Source: Methanomassiliicoccales archaeon UBA280
GTDB lineage: Archaea > Thermoplasmatota > Thermoplasmata > SG8-5
Length of the DNA stretch: 64,000 nt
Assembly: GCA_002499085.1 (NCBI GenBank)
Contig: DAKD01000036.1
Location: forward strand, 39,614 to 103,613
Direction of reading: 5' to 3'
A program made the translations under genes and the position numbers. Positions within the stretch are counted from its first letter, which is position 1; the number at the start of each line of letters is the position of its first letter. Shown piece by piece: positions 42,878 to 51,831 of this stretch. Under the pieces are notes generated by a model that was given only the letters and a program-made list of their open reading frames with translations, searched no databases and had not been told where the DNA came from.

Positions 42878-45001
42878 TCATTGCACCACCCCTTCAAATG
42901 GAAGTCTCACCGTGAACACACTGCCCTTCCCCTCCTTACTGTCGACCTCCAACTCGCCCCCGTGGTCAACTACAAGGGTCTTGACAATGGCCAGCCCGAG
43001 ACCGAACCCGGTCGTCTTGGTGGAGAAGAGCGGCTCGAAAATCTTGGCCATTATCTCCGGGCTCATGCCGCAGCCTGTGTCCTCCACTGAAAGATCGGCT
43101 GTACCGGACTTCCCAATCCCGGTAGTTATGGTCAGGGTCCCGCCGCCCGGCATGGCCTGGAACGCATTGATTACAAGGTTGTCCAGAATCTGTTTGAGCT
43201 TCTCAATGTCGGCCCTTATCGGGACCAAGTCAGGCGCCAGTTTCAGTTTCAGTTCGATATTGCCGGGCTTGACATCCGGAGACGAGAAATAGGATTCGAC
43301 CAGTTCATTGAGGCTGACATCCTCCACAAGATTCGGCTTCTGGCGGCTGAAACCCAGCATGTCGCCGATTATCCTGTCCGAACGCATGACCTCCTTGTCG
43401 AGAAGTTCGAGCATCTGGAGCGATTTCTCGTCCAGGTCGGGCAATTTTGTCTTCAGGTAGAAAGCGACATTGTTTATCACGCTGAGGGGATTTCTCAGTT
43501 CGTGGCTGACGCTGGCCGCCATCTGCCCCAGGACTGCCAGACGTTCCTGCTTGACCATTGCTGCATGGGCCTTTTCAAGTTCCAGGGTCTTTTCATCGGC
43601 TATGGACTGGAGTCTCATGGAAAGCAGCTTCGATTCATCCTCAGCCCATTTGCGTTGTGTGATGTCCCTGGTGGAACCGATGATGCTGGTGGGTTTTCCG
43701 GAGTCATCCCGTAGAAATTTCAGCCTGGCCTCGACGAAAACTGTCGAGCCATCCTTGCAGAACTCCTCGGACTCGATGATATGCATGCGGTCAGGGTCGA
43801 GGCCAGAAGCGCTATCCTCTTCGAGCAGCATTTCTATGTCGTGTATGATGTTTGCATAAGATTCCTGTGTCATCATCTTGTCGAGCGGAATAGCCATGGC
43901 CTCCTCCGGGGTATAGCCACGCAGTTTCATCACCGAGGGGCTGTAATAGGTTAACCTCCTGGTCTTCAAATCCAGAATCCATACGACATCGGTTGAGTTG
44001 TCCGCAAGCAGGCGGTATCTTGCCATGGATTCTACCAGATTATCCTCGGCCTTCTTGCGTTCCGTGATGTCTTCCGCAACATTGATGTACTGAACGACCA
44101 GACCATTCCCGTCCCTCAATGGCAGGGCCCTTTCGCGTATCCATTTGACCTTTCCGTCGCAGAGGATTCTGTAGTCCATCTCCAGGTGTTCACCCTTCGC
44201 GGCATGGCTCTGGAACTCGGAGCCCACGTATTCCAGGTCGTCCGGATGGATTGCCTTCTTCCAGCCGGTCCTGTCTGCATAGGCGCTCTTGACGGTCATG
44301 CCGAAAACCGTTTCGTAAGCGGGATTCACATAGAGCAGTTTCTTCTCAGTCCAGTCAGTGAGCCAGAAGACCAGGTCGATGTTTTCGGATAACTGGCGGA
44401 ACCTTTGTTCGCTCTCGGCGATTTTCAATTCTGCAATCTTGCGCTCCGTGATGTCGCCCACCATGACGCGACACGCTGGCGTGCCGTCCGAATTCTGTGC
44501 CAGAGCCGTGTCCAGCCGCACCCAGATTGGCGTTTTGTCTTGGCGCACCATCCGCAGTTCGCACGACTGCGGCTTGCTGGTCTCAAAGAGCATCTTGCGG
44601 TGCTGGTAGTAGATGTACTGGTCATCGCGGGCGACGTAGCTGGTGAACGGCTTTTTCAGGAGTGTGCCTCTCGCGATGCCCAACAATTTGGCGAACGTGA
44701 GGTTTACACCCAGAATTAGCCCTTTTTCATCGGTTGTGATGTACCCGATAGGCGCCATATCGTACAGGTCGAAATACCGCTCCCGGGTAATTTCCAATTC
44801 CTCCTGTGCCCGTCGCAGTTCGTCGTTCTGCATTTCCAGTTCGATTTGATGCACACGAAGTTCGTGCAGCGTCTGCTTTATCTGTTTCTGTGACAGTGTT
44901 TCGAAATATTCAGGCGACTGGGCGGCTTTTTCCCGGGCCAACTCTTCGGCCTGTTCGCGCAGGTCAGCGGCATCGCCGGAGGGTCTATTCTTGCGGTTCA
45001 C
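42878..45001 (-). CDS. PAS-domain soluble histidine kinase
   Basis: A 707-residue cytoplasmic kinase. The N-terminal helix (LREQAEELAREKAAQ through QIELEMQNDELRRAQEELE) is the typical bacterial lead-in. Three PAS/PAC units follow at about 73-187, 198-313 and 325-447. HisKA has His500 in ASVSHELRNP. HATPase has N box NLVINAFQ (608-615), G1 DTGCGM (641-646) and G2 FGLGLAI (666-672). There are no membrane helices. It overlaps the CheB-CheR-PAS gene by 17 bases and is followed 15 bases later by a response regulator, forming a three-gene signalling unit. The style is strongly bacterial, so acquisition by transfer is plausible. Confidence 0.9.
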   Translation of the reverse strand: MNRKNRPSGDAADLREQAEELAREKAAQSPEYFETLSQKQIKQTLHELRVHQIELEMQNDELRRAQEELEITRERYFDLYDMAPIGYITTDEKGLILGVNLTFAKLLGIARGTLLKKPFTSYVARDDQYIYYQHRKMLFETSKPQSCELRMVRQDKTPIWVRLDTALAQNSDGTPACRVMVGDITERKIAELKIAESEQRFRQLSENIDLVFWLTDWTEKKLLYVNPAYETVFGMTVKSAYADRTGWKKAIHPDDLEYVGSEFQSHAAKGEHLEMDYRILCDGKVKWIRERALPLRDGNGLVVQYINVAEDITERKKAEDNLVESMARYRLLADNSTDVVWILDLKTRRLTYYSPSVMKLRGYTPEEAMAIPLDKMMTQESYANIIHDIEMLLEEDSASGLDPDRMHIIESEEFCKDGSTVFVEARLKFLRDDSGKPTSIIGSTRDITQRKWAEDESKLLSMRLQSIADEKTLELEKAHAAMVKQERLAVLGQMAASVSHELRNPLSVINNVAFYLKTKLPDLDEKSLQMLELLDKEVMRSDRIIGDMLGFSRQKPNLVEDVSLNELVESYFSSPDVKPGNIELKLKLAPDLVPIRADIEKLKQILDNLVINAFQAMPGGGTLTITTGIGKSGTADLSVEDTGCGMSPEIMAKIFEPLFSTKTTGFGLGLAIVKTLVVDHGGELEVDSKEGKGSVFTVRLPFEGVVQ

Positions 45002-48000
45002 TGCGCGCCTCCTTCGTCCGACCAGCCTTTGATTTTATCACACGTTCCGTTGTCGCAATCGCGTACATTTTTCCGGTTTCATTCACCAGAGCGGTGGCGG
45101 TAACCCAGACCTCCACGATGGTACCATCTTTGGCAATTCGTTGGGTGCGATACGGCTCCAGAACCTTGGCCAGGCTGAGTTGATGTAACTTGACCAATGC
45201 GCTCTTTCGCAGCCTCTCCGGAATCCGGTCGTGGACGTTCATCGTTAGCGCCTCGTCCTCGCCCCAACCATACAGTCTCACCGCGCTCGGGTTCCATGCT
45301 AATATGCGGCCCTCCAGATCCTGCACCGTGATCGCATCGTGCGTATCGCGCACTATCACGGCCAGACGACGTAACGCTTCCCGCATCTGAACAATCTTGG
45401 TGATCTCCACAAATGTGATGACCACGCCCTCGATGACGTTTTTGAGCGTGCGGTAGGGCAGAATTCGCATCGTGTACCATTTGCCCTCCGTTGTCTGCAC
45501 ATCCTTCTCCTCGGAAATCAGGGTGTCCAGCACGGCCTGTGCGTCTTCGGTCAGATGATTATAGCCGACCAGGTTGGAGGCGATGTGGCCAACGGGCCGC
45601 CCCATGTCGCTCGGTATCAGGTTGAGGATATTGACGGCGGCGGGGGTGAAATCACGGATGCGCATTTGAGTGTCCAAAAAAACTGTACCGATGTTCGTGC
45701 CAGCCAGCATATTGCTTTTGTCATTGTTGGCCACCGACAGACTCATCACATTGGTTTGCAACTCAACGTTGACCGTGGCCAGCTCCTCGTTAATTGATTG
45801 CAGTTCTTCCTTTGAGGTTTCCAGCTCTTCATTCGTGGAGCGCAATTCCTCGTTGGCCGACTGTATCTCCTCGTTCGAGGATTTCAGCTCCTCATTGGAG
45901 GTCTCCAGTTCCTTATTGACACACAGAAGGTATTCATCTCTGGCCAGAAGTTCCTGCTTGAGCACCACGATGTGTGATTCTGCATCCGTATCGGCACCTT
46001 TCGTGCTGGCGGTGACCTGCTGCGTCTCCTCGGGGCACAGGGGCGGCACTTCCTCCAGGATGACCAGGAATAGGGGGGCCTCGAATGTCGCGGTAGAACT
46101 TGCCTCAACCCGGTGGATGCTGAGGTTGGATGTGGTGAAGTGGCTGTTGGTTTTGATGCGCAAACCCGGGCATCGGACTACCTCTTTTGTTGCCACAGCC
46201 TTGCGAAGAGCCATGGACAACTCGTGCCGCAGACCTTCGCGGGCCATCTTCAGCATATTGTTGATGCCTGTTTCGCCCGGTGCCGGTTCCAGGAACCTTC
46301 CGGTGCGGCCATGGAGGTAGAGAATGTCGCCCTGAGCGTTGACCAGCACGCCAATCGGGGTTACCTGTTGCAGCAAAACCTGTTCGGTAAGCTCGCGCAG
46401 AGGCAATTTCACTGGCTTATTTCCCTCGGCCCGCGGAAGCGACGAAGCGTTCTGCATCATGGGTGGGAGAAACCGGCCCAGGGGCACGCGCGGCATACTA
46501 TGAGTATCAGTTTTGCGCTGGTACAGCTTCGCTTTGCGGTCCAGCGTGGCAAAAAGGTCGCCAGATTCCCCCACTGTTTCGGAGGTTCCCAGGAAGAGTA
46601 TACCGTCCTGATTCAGCGCATAGTGGAACAGAGGAATGAGCTTATTCTGCAACTCCGTGCCCATGTAAATCATGAGGTTGCGGCAGCTTATCAAATCTAG
46701 CTTGGAGAACGGCGGATCCTTGATGACATCTTGCTCGGAAAAGACCAGCATGTCGCGAATGTCCTTGTGGATGCAGTACGCTTTCCCATCGGGTTCAATC
46801 GTAAAAAAGCGTGCCAGCCGCTCCGGAGATATGTCGGCGGCGATGCTGGCCGGAAAGAGGCCGATACGGGCCGTGGCAATGGCCTGGGGGTCGATGTCTG
46901 TGGCGAATATTTGCACGGTATAGCTTTGCTTCAGCGCCTCTATATGCTCCAGCATGAGGATGGCTATGGAATACGCTTCCTCGCCCGTGGAACAGCCGGG
47001 CGACCAGACACGTATCGTGGCACTTGCGGATTTGCCTGCAAAGAGCTTGGGAATGACCTGTTCCTCGAGCGCCTTGAATGCTTCCGGGTCGCGGAAGAAA
47101 TTGGTCACGCCGATGAGCAGGTCGTTGAATAACGCTTTTACTTCTGCTGGCGACTGCTGCAGAAACTTGACGTAAGCGTCCATGGTTTCGATGTTTTGGA
47201 CAGCCAGTCGCCGTTCGATACGTCGGTTGATTGTGCTCGGTTTGTAGAGGGAAAAGTCATGGCCGGTCTGGGCACGCAGCAGGATGAAGACCTTCTTCAG
47301 CGCGCTCTCAACCTTGGGCGAAGGTACGGCGGGTGTCCCGGGGGACTTACCGAAATCGTTAGACACATACGCGATGAGCTTGGCCGGCATCTTGGCCGGT
47401 TGCAGCTCATAATCCACCAGGCCTGTGTCGATGACGCTACGGGGCATGCCATCGTATTCTGCTGATTCCGGGTTCTGCACCATGACCATACCGCCCTCAC
47501 TCTTGATGGCACGCACGCCCAGGGTGCCGTCGCTGCCTGTCCCGGATAGTACGATGCAAATAGCCCGTTCATGCTGGTCCTGGGCCAGGGAACGAAAGAA
47601 GAAATCAATGGGAAAACGCTGGCCGCGCGGCGCCGATGGTTCAAGCAATTGGAGGGTGCCATTAAGGAAGGCCATATCGTGCCCCGGCGGGATGATGTAT
47701 GTGCAGTTCGGCTGCACCACCATTCCGTCCTCGACCTCGTAGACCTGCATGCGTGTGTAGCGCTTGACCAGGTCCGTGAGGATGCTCTTGTGGTTCGGAG
47801 CCAGATGCTGCACCAGGATAAAGGCCATTCCGGGGTCGGTGCCCGTGGGCATACCGGAAAAAAAGGCTTCAAACGCCGCGAGACCGCCCGCGGAGGCGCC
47901 GATGCCGACAATCGGAAATCGACCATTGCTCGCGACTTTTGTCTGGGCTTCGGTATTTTTAATGGGCTTCGACCTTTTGTTCCCGGCTGCATTCTCAGAA

Positions 48001-48041
48001 CTTTTTCTTGGCTTCCTACTTTTTCTCACAGCCATCTGCAC
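44985..48041 (-). CDS. CheB-CheR-PAS fusion protein
   Basis: A 1018-residue multi-domain protein. A CheB methylesterase domain without receiver comes first, with Ser50 in GIGASAGG, His79 in VQHLAPNH and Asp171 in SGTGSDGT. CheR methyltransferase follows, with GVTNFFRDPEAF about 311 and the SAM-binding motif SPGCSTGEEAYS about 347-358. Next are a PAS-like part, a long coiled coil with repeated NEELxS units (about 690-755), and two PAS domains. The fusion is common in bacteria, where it modifies signalling proteins. No chemoreceptor or CheA gene is in the window. MQM and a second in-frame ATG at 48035 are alternative starts. It overlaps the downstream kinase by 17 bases. Confidence 0.92.
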   Translation of the reverse strand: MQMAVRKSRKPRKSSENAAGNKRSKPIKNTEAQTKVASNGRFPIVGIGASAGGLAAFEAFFSGMPTGTDPGMAFILVQHLAPNHKSILTDLVKRYTRMQVYEVEDGMVVQPNCTYIIPPGHDMAFLNGTLQLLEPSAPRGQRFPIDFFFRSLAQDQHERAICIVLSGTGSDGTLGVRAIKSEGGMVMVQNPESAEYDGMPRSVIDTGLVDYELQPAKMPAKLIAYVSNDFGKSPGTPAVPSPKVESALKKVFILLRAQTGHDFSLYKPSTINRRIERRLAVQNIETMDAYVKFLQQSPAEVKALFNDLLIGVTNFFRDPEAFKALEEQVIPKLFAGKSASATIRVWSPGCSTGEEAYSIAILMLEHIEALKQSYTVQIFATDIDPQAIATARIGLFPASIAADISPERLARFFTIEPDGKAYCIHKDIRDMLVFSEQDVIKDPPFSKLDLISCRNLMIYMGTELQNKLIPLFHYALNQDGILFLGTSETVGESGDLFATLDRKAKLYQRKTDTHSMPRVPLGRFLPPMMQNASSLPRAEGNKPVKLPLRELTEQVLLQQVTPIGVLVNAQGDILYLHGRTGRFLEPAPGETGINNMLKMAREGLRHELSMALRKAVATKEVVRCPGLRIKTNSHFTTSNLSIHRVEASSTATFEAPLFLVILEEVPPLCPEETQQVTASTKGADTDAESHIVVLKQELLARDEYLLCVNKELETSNEELKSSNEEIQSANEELRSTNEELETSKEELQSINEELATVNVELQTNVMSLSVANNDKSNMLAGTNIGTVFLDTQMRIRDFTPAAVNILNLIPSDMGRPVGHIASNLVGYNHLTEDAQAVLDTLISEEKDVQTTEGKWYTMRILPYRTLKNVIEGVVITFVEITKIVQMREALRRLAVIVRDTHDAITVQDLEGRILAWNPSAVRLYGWGEDEALTMNVHDRIPERLRKSALVKLHQLSLAKVLEPYRTQRIAKDGTIVEVWVTATALVNETGKMYAIATTERVIKSKAGRTKEARSEPQE

Positions 48042-48122
48042 CTCTTCCGCAAATCCGCCAAAAATTCACGCTTGCGGGTGGCGGTTATTACGAGGATTCT
48101 CCATAAATACAATATGTTGAAT

Positions 48123-48154
48123 TTTAATATATATAGTTAACGGAAACATTATCA
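48123..48154 (-). promoter_or_regulatory. TATA box with CATTATCA site upstream, CheB-CheR gene
   Basis: A minus-strand TATA run (48123-48136) lies with CATTATCA (48147-48154) just behind it in the position where BRE or activator sites occur. It is about 85 bases ahead of the start. Confidence 0.5.
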
Positions 48155-48168
48155 TTAGAACAGAATCA

Positions 48169-48906
48169 TCATAGAACGACGTCCCTTCCCCGTTGCCAGT
48201 AATAGCCAAACACAGCATCGCTCCATTCCAGCAACTCCGGCTCGGACGAGCAAAATGCCACGGAATAATCGACCTTGCCGCCCGTTGTTCTGAAACATAT
48301 CAAGGCTTCTGCCTCGCTGGCAATCAGGAAGAACGGAATGCTGCCAAGCGCTTTCACCCGGATGCCCAGCAGGCGGTTGTCCATGTACTCGGTCGGGACC
48401 TTTTTACGCCCCGGCAGCATCATGTTTATCTGAAGGCCATACCTCAATTTCTCGGCCTGAACGGCCACCAGGGAATCGTTGAACTCGTCAAGAATGCAAT
48501 TCACCGCCTGCTTGGACTTCTCATTGATTCGGAGTATGGTGTTCACTACTTCCATGGTCCCCTCGATTTTCTCGCATGCCATGAGCGCCCGGAAGGGATC
48601 GAAGCCGAATGGCAGGCTTGCAACGTCATGCCGCCCGATATATTGGGAATTGCTGGAAATGATATCGAAGGTGTTCCACCGATCGATAATCACTTTTCCA
48701 AAGTTCGTGATCTCAAAAAGGCCGTCTCGGTTCTTCTCCAGAACGTTGCACCCTGTCAGCCGCTGTATGTGCCGGGTGGCCTCGGACGGCGCCAGACCTG
48801 AAGCCAGCAACACATCCCTGTGGCGGACCGGCTTGGTTGCGGCAAGCCTCAGAATGCCGATTCTGGCAGGATGGGACAGCTCGAACATCAGGTCCGATTT
48901 ATGCAA
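48169..48906 (-). CDS. FilR1-type winged-helix regulator
   Basis: A 245-residue archaeal regulator. The N-terminal winged helix (about 5-75: LMFELSHPARIGILRLAATKPVRHRDVLLASGLAPSEATRHIQRL, here in parts) is followed by a longer domain. That domain opens FDIISSNSQYIGRHDVASLPFGF and matches the family now called FilR1 middle domain (formerly DUF1724), with SKQAVNCILDEFND and LGIRVKALGSIPFFLIASEAEALICF. In methanogens such proteins control metabolic genes. Here it is divergent from a small winged-helix/KaiC pair. The C-terminus resembles a ligand-binding sensor part; the ligand is unknown. Confidence 0.85.
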   Translation of the reverse strand: MHKSDLMFELSHPARIGILRLAATKPVRHRDVLLASGLAPSEATRHIQRLTGCNVLEKNRDGLFEITNFGKVIIDRWNTFDIISSNSQYIGRHDVASLPFGFDPFRALMACEKIEGTMEVVNTILRINEKSKQAVNCILDEFNDSLVAVQAEKLRYGLQINMMLPGRKKVPTEYMDNRLLGIRVKALGSIPFFLIASEAEALICFRTTGGKVDYSVAFCSSEPELLEWSDAVFGYYWQRGRDVVL

Positions 48907-49000
48907 GATTCTACCTCACGATTTCCTGGAAGAGCATGAGGCGGATAGCATATAATAATTTCTATTAATAAAAAATATTTCTATTGAACTTAACAAATGC

Positions 49001-49024
49001 TTATAAGCAGACTTTCGATTATCA
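49001..49024 (+). promoter_or_regulatory. TATA box followed by GATTATCA operator-like site
   Basis: TTATAAGC (49001-49008) is followed by GATTATCA (49017-49024), between TATA and the expected transcription start of the regulator at 49045. This position fits a repressor site. GGGGGG before the start is the ribosome site. Confidence 0.5.
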
Positions 49025-49044
49025 GGTCAATCGGGGGGTAAAAA

Positions 49045-49377
49045 ATGATACAAAAACACATAGGAGTCGAAGCAACCGCCATGTTAAGTGTGCTGGGCGA
49101 TGAACATTCGAGAAGGATCCTGATAGCCACGCACCTGAAACCCAGGACGGCTCAGGAGATTGCCGGGAATCAGGGAATTCCGATAGCCGCATGCTACCGG
49201 AGAATCAAGTTGCTGGAGGACATGGCATTCATCCAGAAGGATGAGCAGATTCTCACGCAAAGGGGTAAGCGCAGGTGGACCTACATCTCGAACATCCACA
49301 GGATTGATCTGTTCTACTCGGACGGAAGGATGTCTGCAAGGTGCGAACTGAGGAACGGGTTTGTCGACCAGAACTGA
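49045..49377 (+). CDS. Small winged-helix regulator (GIPIAACYRRI family, copy 1)
   Basis: A 110-residue protein. The winged helix covers about 12-75: MLSVLGDEHSRRILIATHLKPRTAQEIAGNQGIPIAACYRRIKLLEDM (given in parts). Its recognition helix is IPIAACYRRIKLL. The wing has QILTQRGKRRWTYIS. The C-terminal beta part FYSDGRMSARCEL may be a dimer or ligand segment. It is closely related to the proteins at 54.9 and 55.4 kb. It starts with its own TATA and precedes a KaiC-like ATPase by 10 bases, so the two are one operon. Confidence 0.78.
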   Translation: MIQKHIGVEATAMLSVLGDEHSRRILIATHLKPRTAQEIAGNQGIPIAACYRRIKLLEDMAFIQKDEQILTQRGKRRWTYISNIHRIDLFYSDGRMSARCELRNGFVDQN

Positions 49378-49387
49378 GGATGATGTC

Positions 49388-50113
49388 ATGAAGGATACGG
49401 AAAAGCAACCGAACTTCGAGCGGCTCTCGACCGGAGTGAGCGAACTAGATGCGTTGATTGACGGCGGGTATCCGAAAAGCCGGACCGTCCTTCTCACCGG
49501 GGGACCCGGGGTGGGAAAGACAATAATTGCATTGCAATTCGTCGACTCCGCCTGCAGGAGCGGACTGAAATGCCTCTACCTGGCAACGGAAGAGACACCG
49601 GAGGAATTGAAATTGCAGGCCGGCCAATTGAACCTGCCGATTGCCGAATACGAGGAAAAAGGGCTTCTCTGGATAGTTCCGGCCCTGGCGGAAAGGATGG
49701 CCGATGTCCAGTGGCAGCGCGGCAAGAACATCGGAACATCGCTCTTCAAGAAACCGCTGAGCATCATCAATTCCTCGGATGCGGACGTTGTCGTTCTGGA
49801 TAACATTGGATCATACACCCTGGACACCACCATCGGAACCTTCAGGGAACACATGGATTTCCTTGTCAATGCCATCAGGGAGAAGAAGATGACCGGCCTG
49901 ATAATATCGGACGAGACAATGAATGAAAGGTACAACAGCGTCGCCCAGTATTCGGTCCACGGGGCGATACACATGTTCAAACGGGAAAGTCCTTTCACCG
50001 GGACGGTAGAGCGGCTCATGAATGTTGTGAAGATGAGGGGAACCAACACACCGCTGGGATATGTGAGGTATGCCATAGATCAAAACGGGATAAGCATCCA
50101 TGTTCCGAAATAA
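49388..50113 (+). CDS. KaiC-like RecA-fold ATPase, partner of winged-helix regulator
   Basis: A 241-residue ATPase from the ATG at 49388, with GAGGA eight bases upstream. An in-frame TTG at 49361 is rejected because it overlaps the upstream gene. FERLSTGVSELDALIDGGYP leads to Walker A GGPGVGKT (38-45). KCLYLATEETPEELK is the next strand, and DVVVLDNIGSYTLDTT the Walker B strand. NVVKMRGTNTPLGYVRYAI carries the KMRG motif typical of the family. Co-transcribed with the winged-helix protein, it is a likely signal ATPase acting on or with it. Confidence 0.88.
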   Translation: MKDTEKQPNFERLSTGVSELDALIDGGYPKSRTVLLTGGPGVGKTIIALQFVDSACRSGLKCLYLATEETPEELKLQAGQLNLPIAEYEEKGLLWIVPALAERMADVQWQRGKNIGTSLFKKPLSIINSSDADVVVLDNIGSYTLDTTIGTFREHMDFLVNAIREKKMTGLIISDETMNERYNSVAQYSVHGAIHMFKRESPFTGTVERLMNVVKMRGTNTPLGYVRYAIDQNGISIHVPK

Positions 50114-50200
50114 TAAGGAACTCACCGACTCTGGATGCCCGTCCCTACCTGTGTTTTTTGATGTTTGATCTCCCAGATGGAGAACTGTGCTTCAAGATGA

Positions 50201-51676
50201 TTACAGCAAAGGCCTGAGCTCTAAATCCCGGGACTGGTCTTTCGATGCCAGGACGAACACGGGGCTGTGGGGCTTCTCCCCGAAGACCAGCACATGGGGC
50301 CCTTTGGTCTTGACTTTTATCAAGCGATGGCTCATGCCGAAATTCATATCGACCCCGCTATTTCCCGGCCAGTGGAAACCGACGCATGTGCCTCCGGACC
50401 TCAACAGATGCGAGATGTGGGTTTCGATGTCATTCAACGAATCACGCCCATATTGGGAAAGCAGCTGGTTCGCGTCCATGAGGAAAACCGGAGGAAGGCG
50501 GGATTCGGGGAACAAGCCCTTCAGGCCGTTCATATCAAAATCCGCGAAGAAGGATTCGCCGTCGACCGGGACTGTGCATGGATCCCCGCTGTTGCGCTGA
50601 AGTTGTGATACCGGGCTGATGAACCGGACAGCATCCGCGCAATAGCCAACCAGCTGCTTCGGGAGTTCCGGCGGCAGCCGTCCGAACATCCTCAAAGACG
50701 GGGTTGTATAGACGCCCCTGGAAACCGATGCGGCTTCCATCACCTGGCTTGCTGCCAGGCTATGAATCACATTGGCGGGAACTGAACCGTCGATTTCGAA
50801 GACGGTATACTTTCCGGATTCGGTGAGGTTGGAGAAGTATCCGTCCATCTGGATCTTTTCTATTTCCGGCGTGAGAGTTCCCGAGGGGCTGTCGCCGAAG
50901 CAGTCGAAATGGCCGCCAGCCAGCGAGAACGCATAGGTCGGGATGAATATTCTCTGGCCTCGAAGCTTCTCCAGGCGCATGAGCCTCAGCCTCCGCCCCT
51001 CCAACTCATCCATCTCAAGAGATACAACTCCGTCGCCCATGAAATCCAGGGAGTTGGTCTCGCTTGTCTCGAGAATGAATATCACATTCGCATTGCTGTG
51101 TTCCACCAGATCCTTCTGGATGGCGAATATCAGCCGCTTCGGTGCTATGCCGTACTTCTCAGCCAGGGAATCAATGCTGTCGATGGCGACCATGATTTTG
51201 CCATTGCGGGCAGTCTCGAGCCTGTCGTATAGCCGGTCCATCTCAGGAAGAAGGGCCATGACATCGATGGTCCAGGCATCCTTTTCAATCTGGCTCGCTC
51301 CGGGGCCCGGGTCATAGTCCCCTTCCAGTGTCCCGTCCCCCTCCTCGACGCGCGACTCCAGCCGGTCCAGTTCACTGCGGCTCACCATGCCTTTCCTTCT
51401 ATGGCGAGCGCTCTCGTCATCTCCTCTGGCCAGCAGCACGTCAGGGTCGATCCACGGCAAATGCTCCCGGAGTGTTGTTTCATCTATCCTCCCGGATATG
51501 AAACAAGGGTCATGGCTTGAGCGAAAGTGGCGAAGAAGTTCCAATGCGAGAGTGGTTTTTCCGGTTCCGGGTGCTCCTTTCAGGATGAGCGAACGTCCGC
51601 CGGAAGAGAAAAAATCATTTAGTTCCGAAGGAATGCTGCAGGTCATGGAATTTTGGCCATCCATTCTTTGTTTCAT
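50201..51676 (-). CDS. GvpD-like P-loop ATPase
   Basis: A 491-residue ATPase resembling GvpD, the regulator of gas-vesicle genes in haloarchaea. It opens LNDFFSSGGRSLILKGAPGTGKTT with Walker A GAPGTGKT (34-41). KIMVAIDSIDSLAEK is the Walker B region and VIFILETSETNSLDFMGDGVVSL a sensor strand. RRLRLMRLEKLRGQRI fits the family's arginine-rich region. The C-terminal half is specific to the family. The start at 51676 is favoured by an AT-rich promoter just upstream; the longer reading crosses it. No gas-vesicle structural genes are in the window, so its target is probably another regulator. Confidence 0.82.
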   Translation of the reverse strand: MKQRMDGQNSMTCSIPSELNDFFSSGGRSLILKGAPGTGKTTLALELLRHFRSSHDPCFISGRIDETTLREHLPWIDPDVLLARGDDESARHRRKGMVSRSELDRLESRVEEGDGTLEGDYDPGPGASQIEKDAWTIDVMALLPEMDRLYDRLETARNGKIMVAIDSIDSLAEKYGIAPKRLIFAIQKDLVEHSNANVIFILETSETNSLDFMGDGVVSLEMDELEGRRLRLMRLEKLRGQRIFIPTYAFSLAGGHFDCFGDSPSGTLTPEIEKIQMDGYFSNLTESGKYTVFEIDGSVPANVIHSLAASQVMEAASVSRGVYTTPSLRMFGRLPPELPKQLVGYCADAVRFISPVSQLQRNSGDPCTVPVDGESFFADFDMNGLKGLFPESRLPPVFLMDANQLLSQYGRDSLNDIETHISHLLRSGGTCVGFHWPGNSGVDMNFGMSHRLIKVKTKGPHVLVFGEKPHSPVFVLASKDQSRDLELRPLL

Positions 51677-51721
51677 GTGTTTAGTGTTAATAAGTAATAC
51701 ATTAATAAACATGCTGGGAAA

Positions 51722-51773
51722 CATTATCAAAAATGATAATGTGACAATGAGTGCAAACCGTGATTGATAATCA
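51722..51773. promoter_or_regulatory. Paired palindromic sites in the divergent GvpD-like / surface protein promoter
   Basis: CATTATCA (51722-51729) and TGATAATG (51734-51741) form a perfect inverted repeat, and TGATAATCA follows at 51765-51773. They lie between divergent genes at 51676 and 51832. Confidence 0.6.
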
Positions 51774-51831
51774 GCCCTGATACCCGTGGACATACCTTAA
51801 AACCGAACAACCCGCATAATCCATTCAGGTG

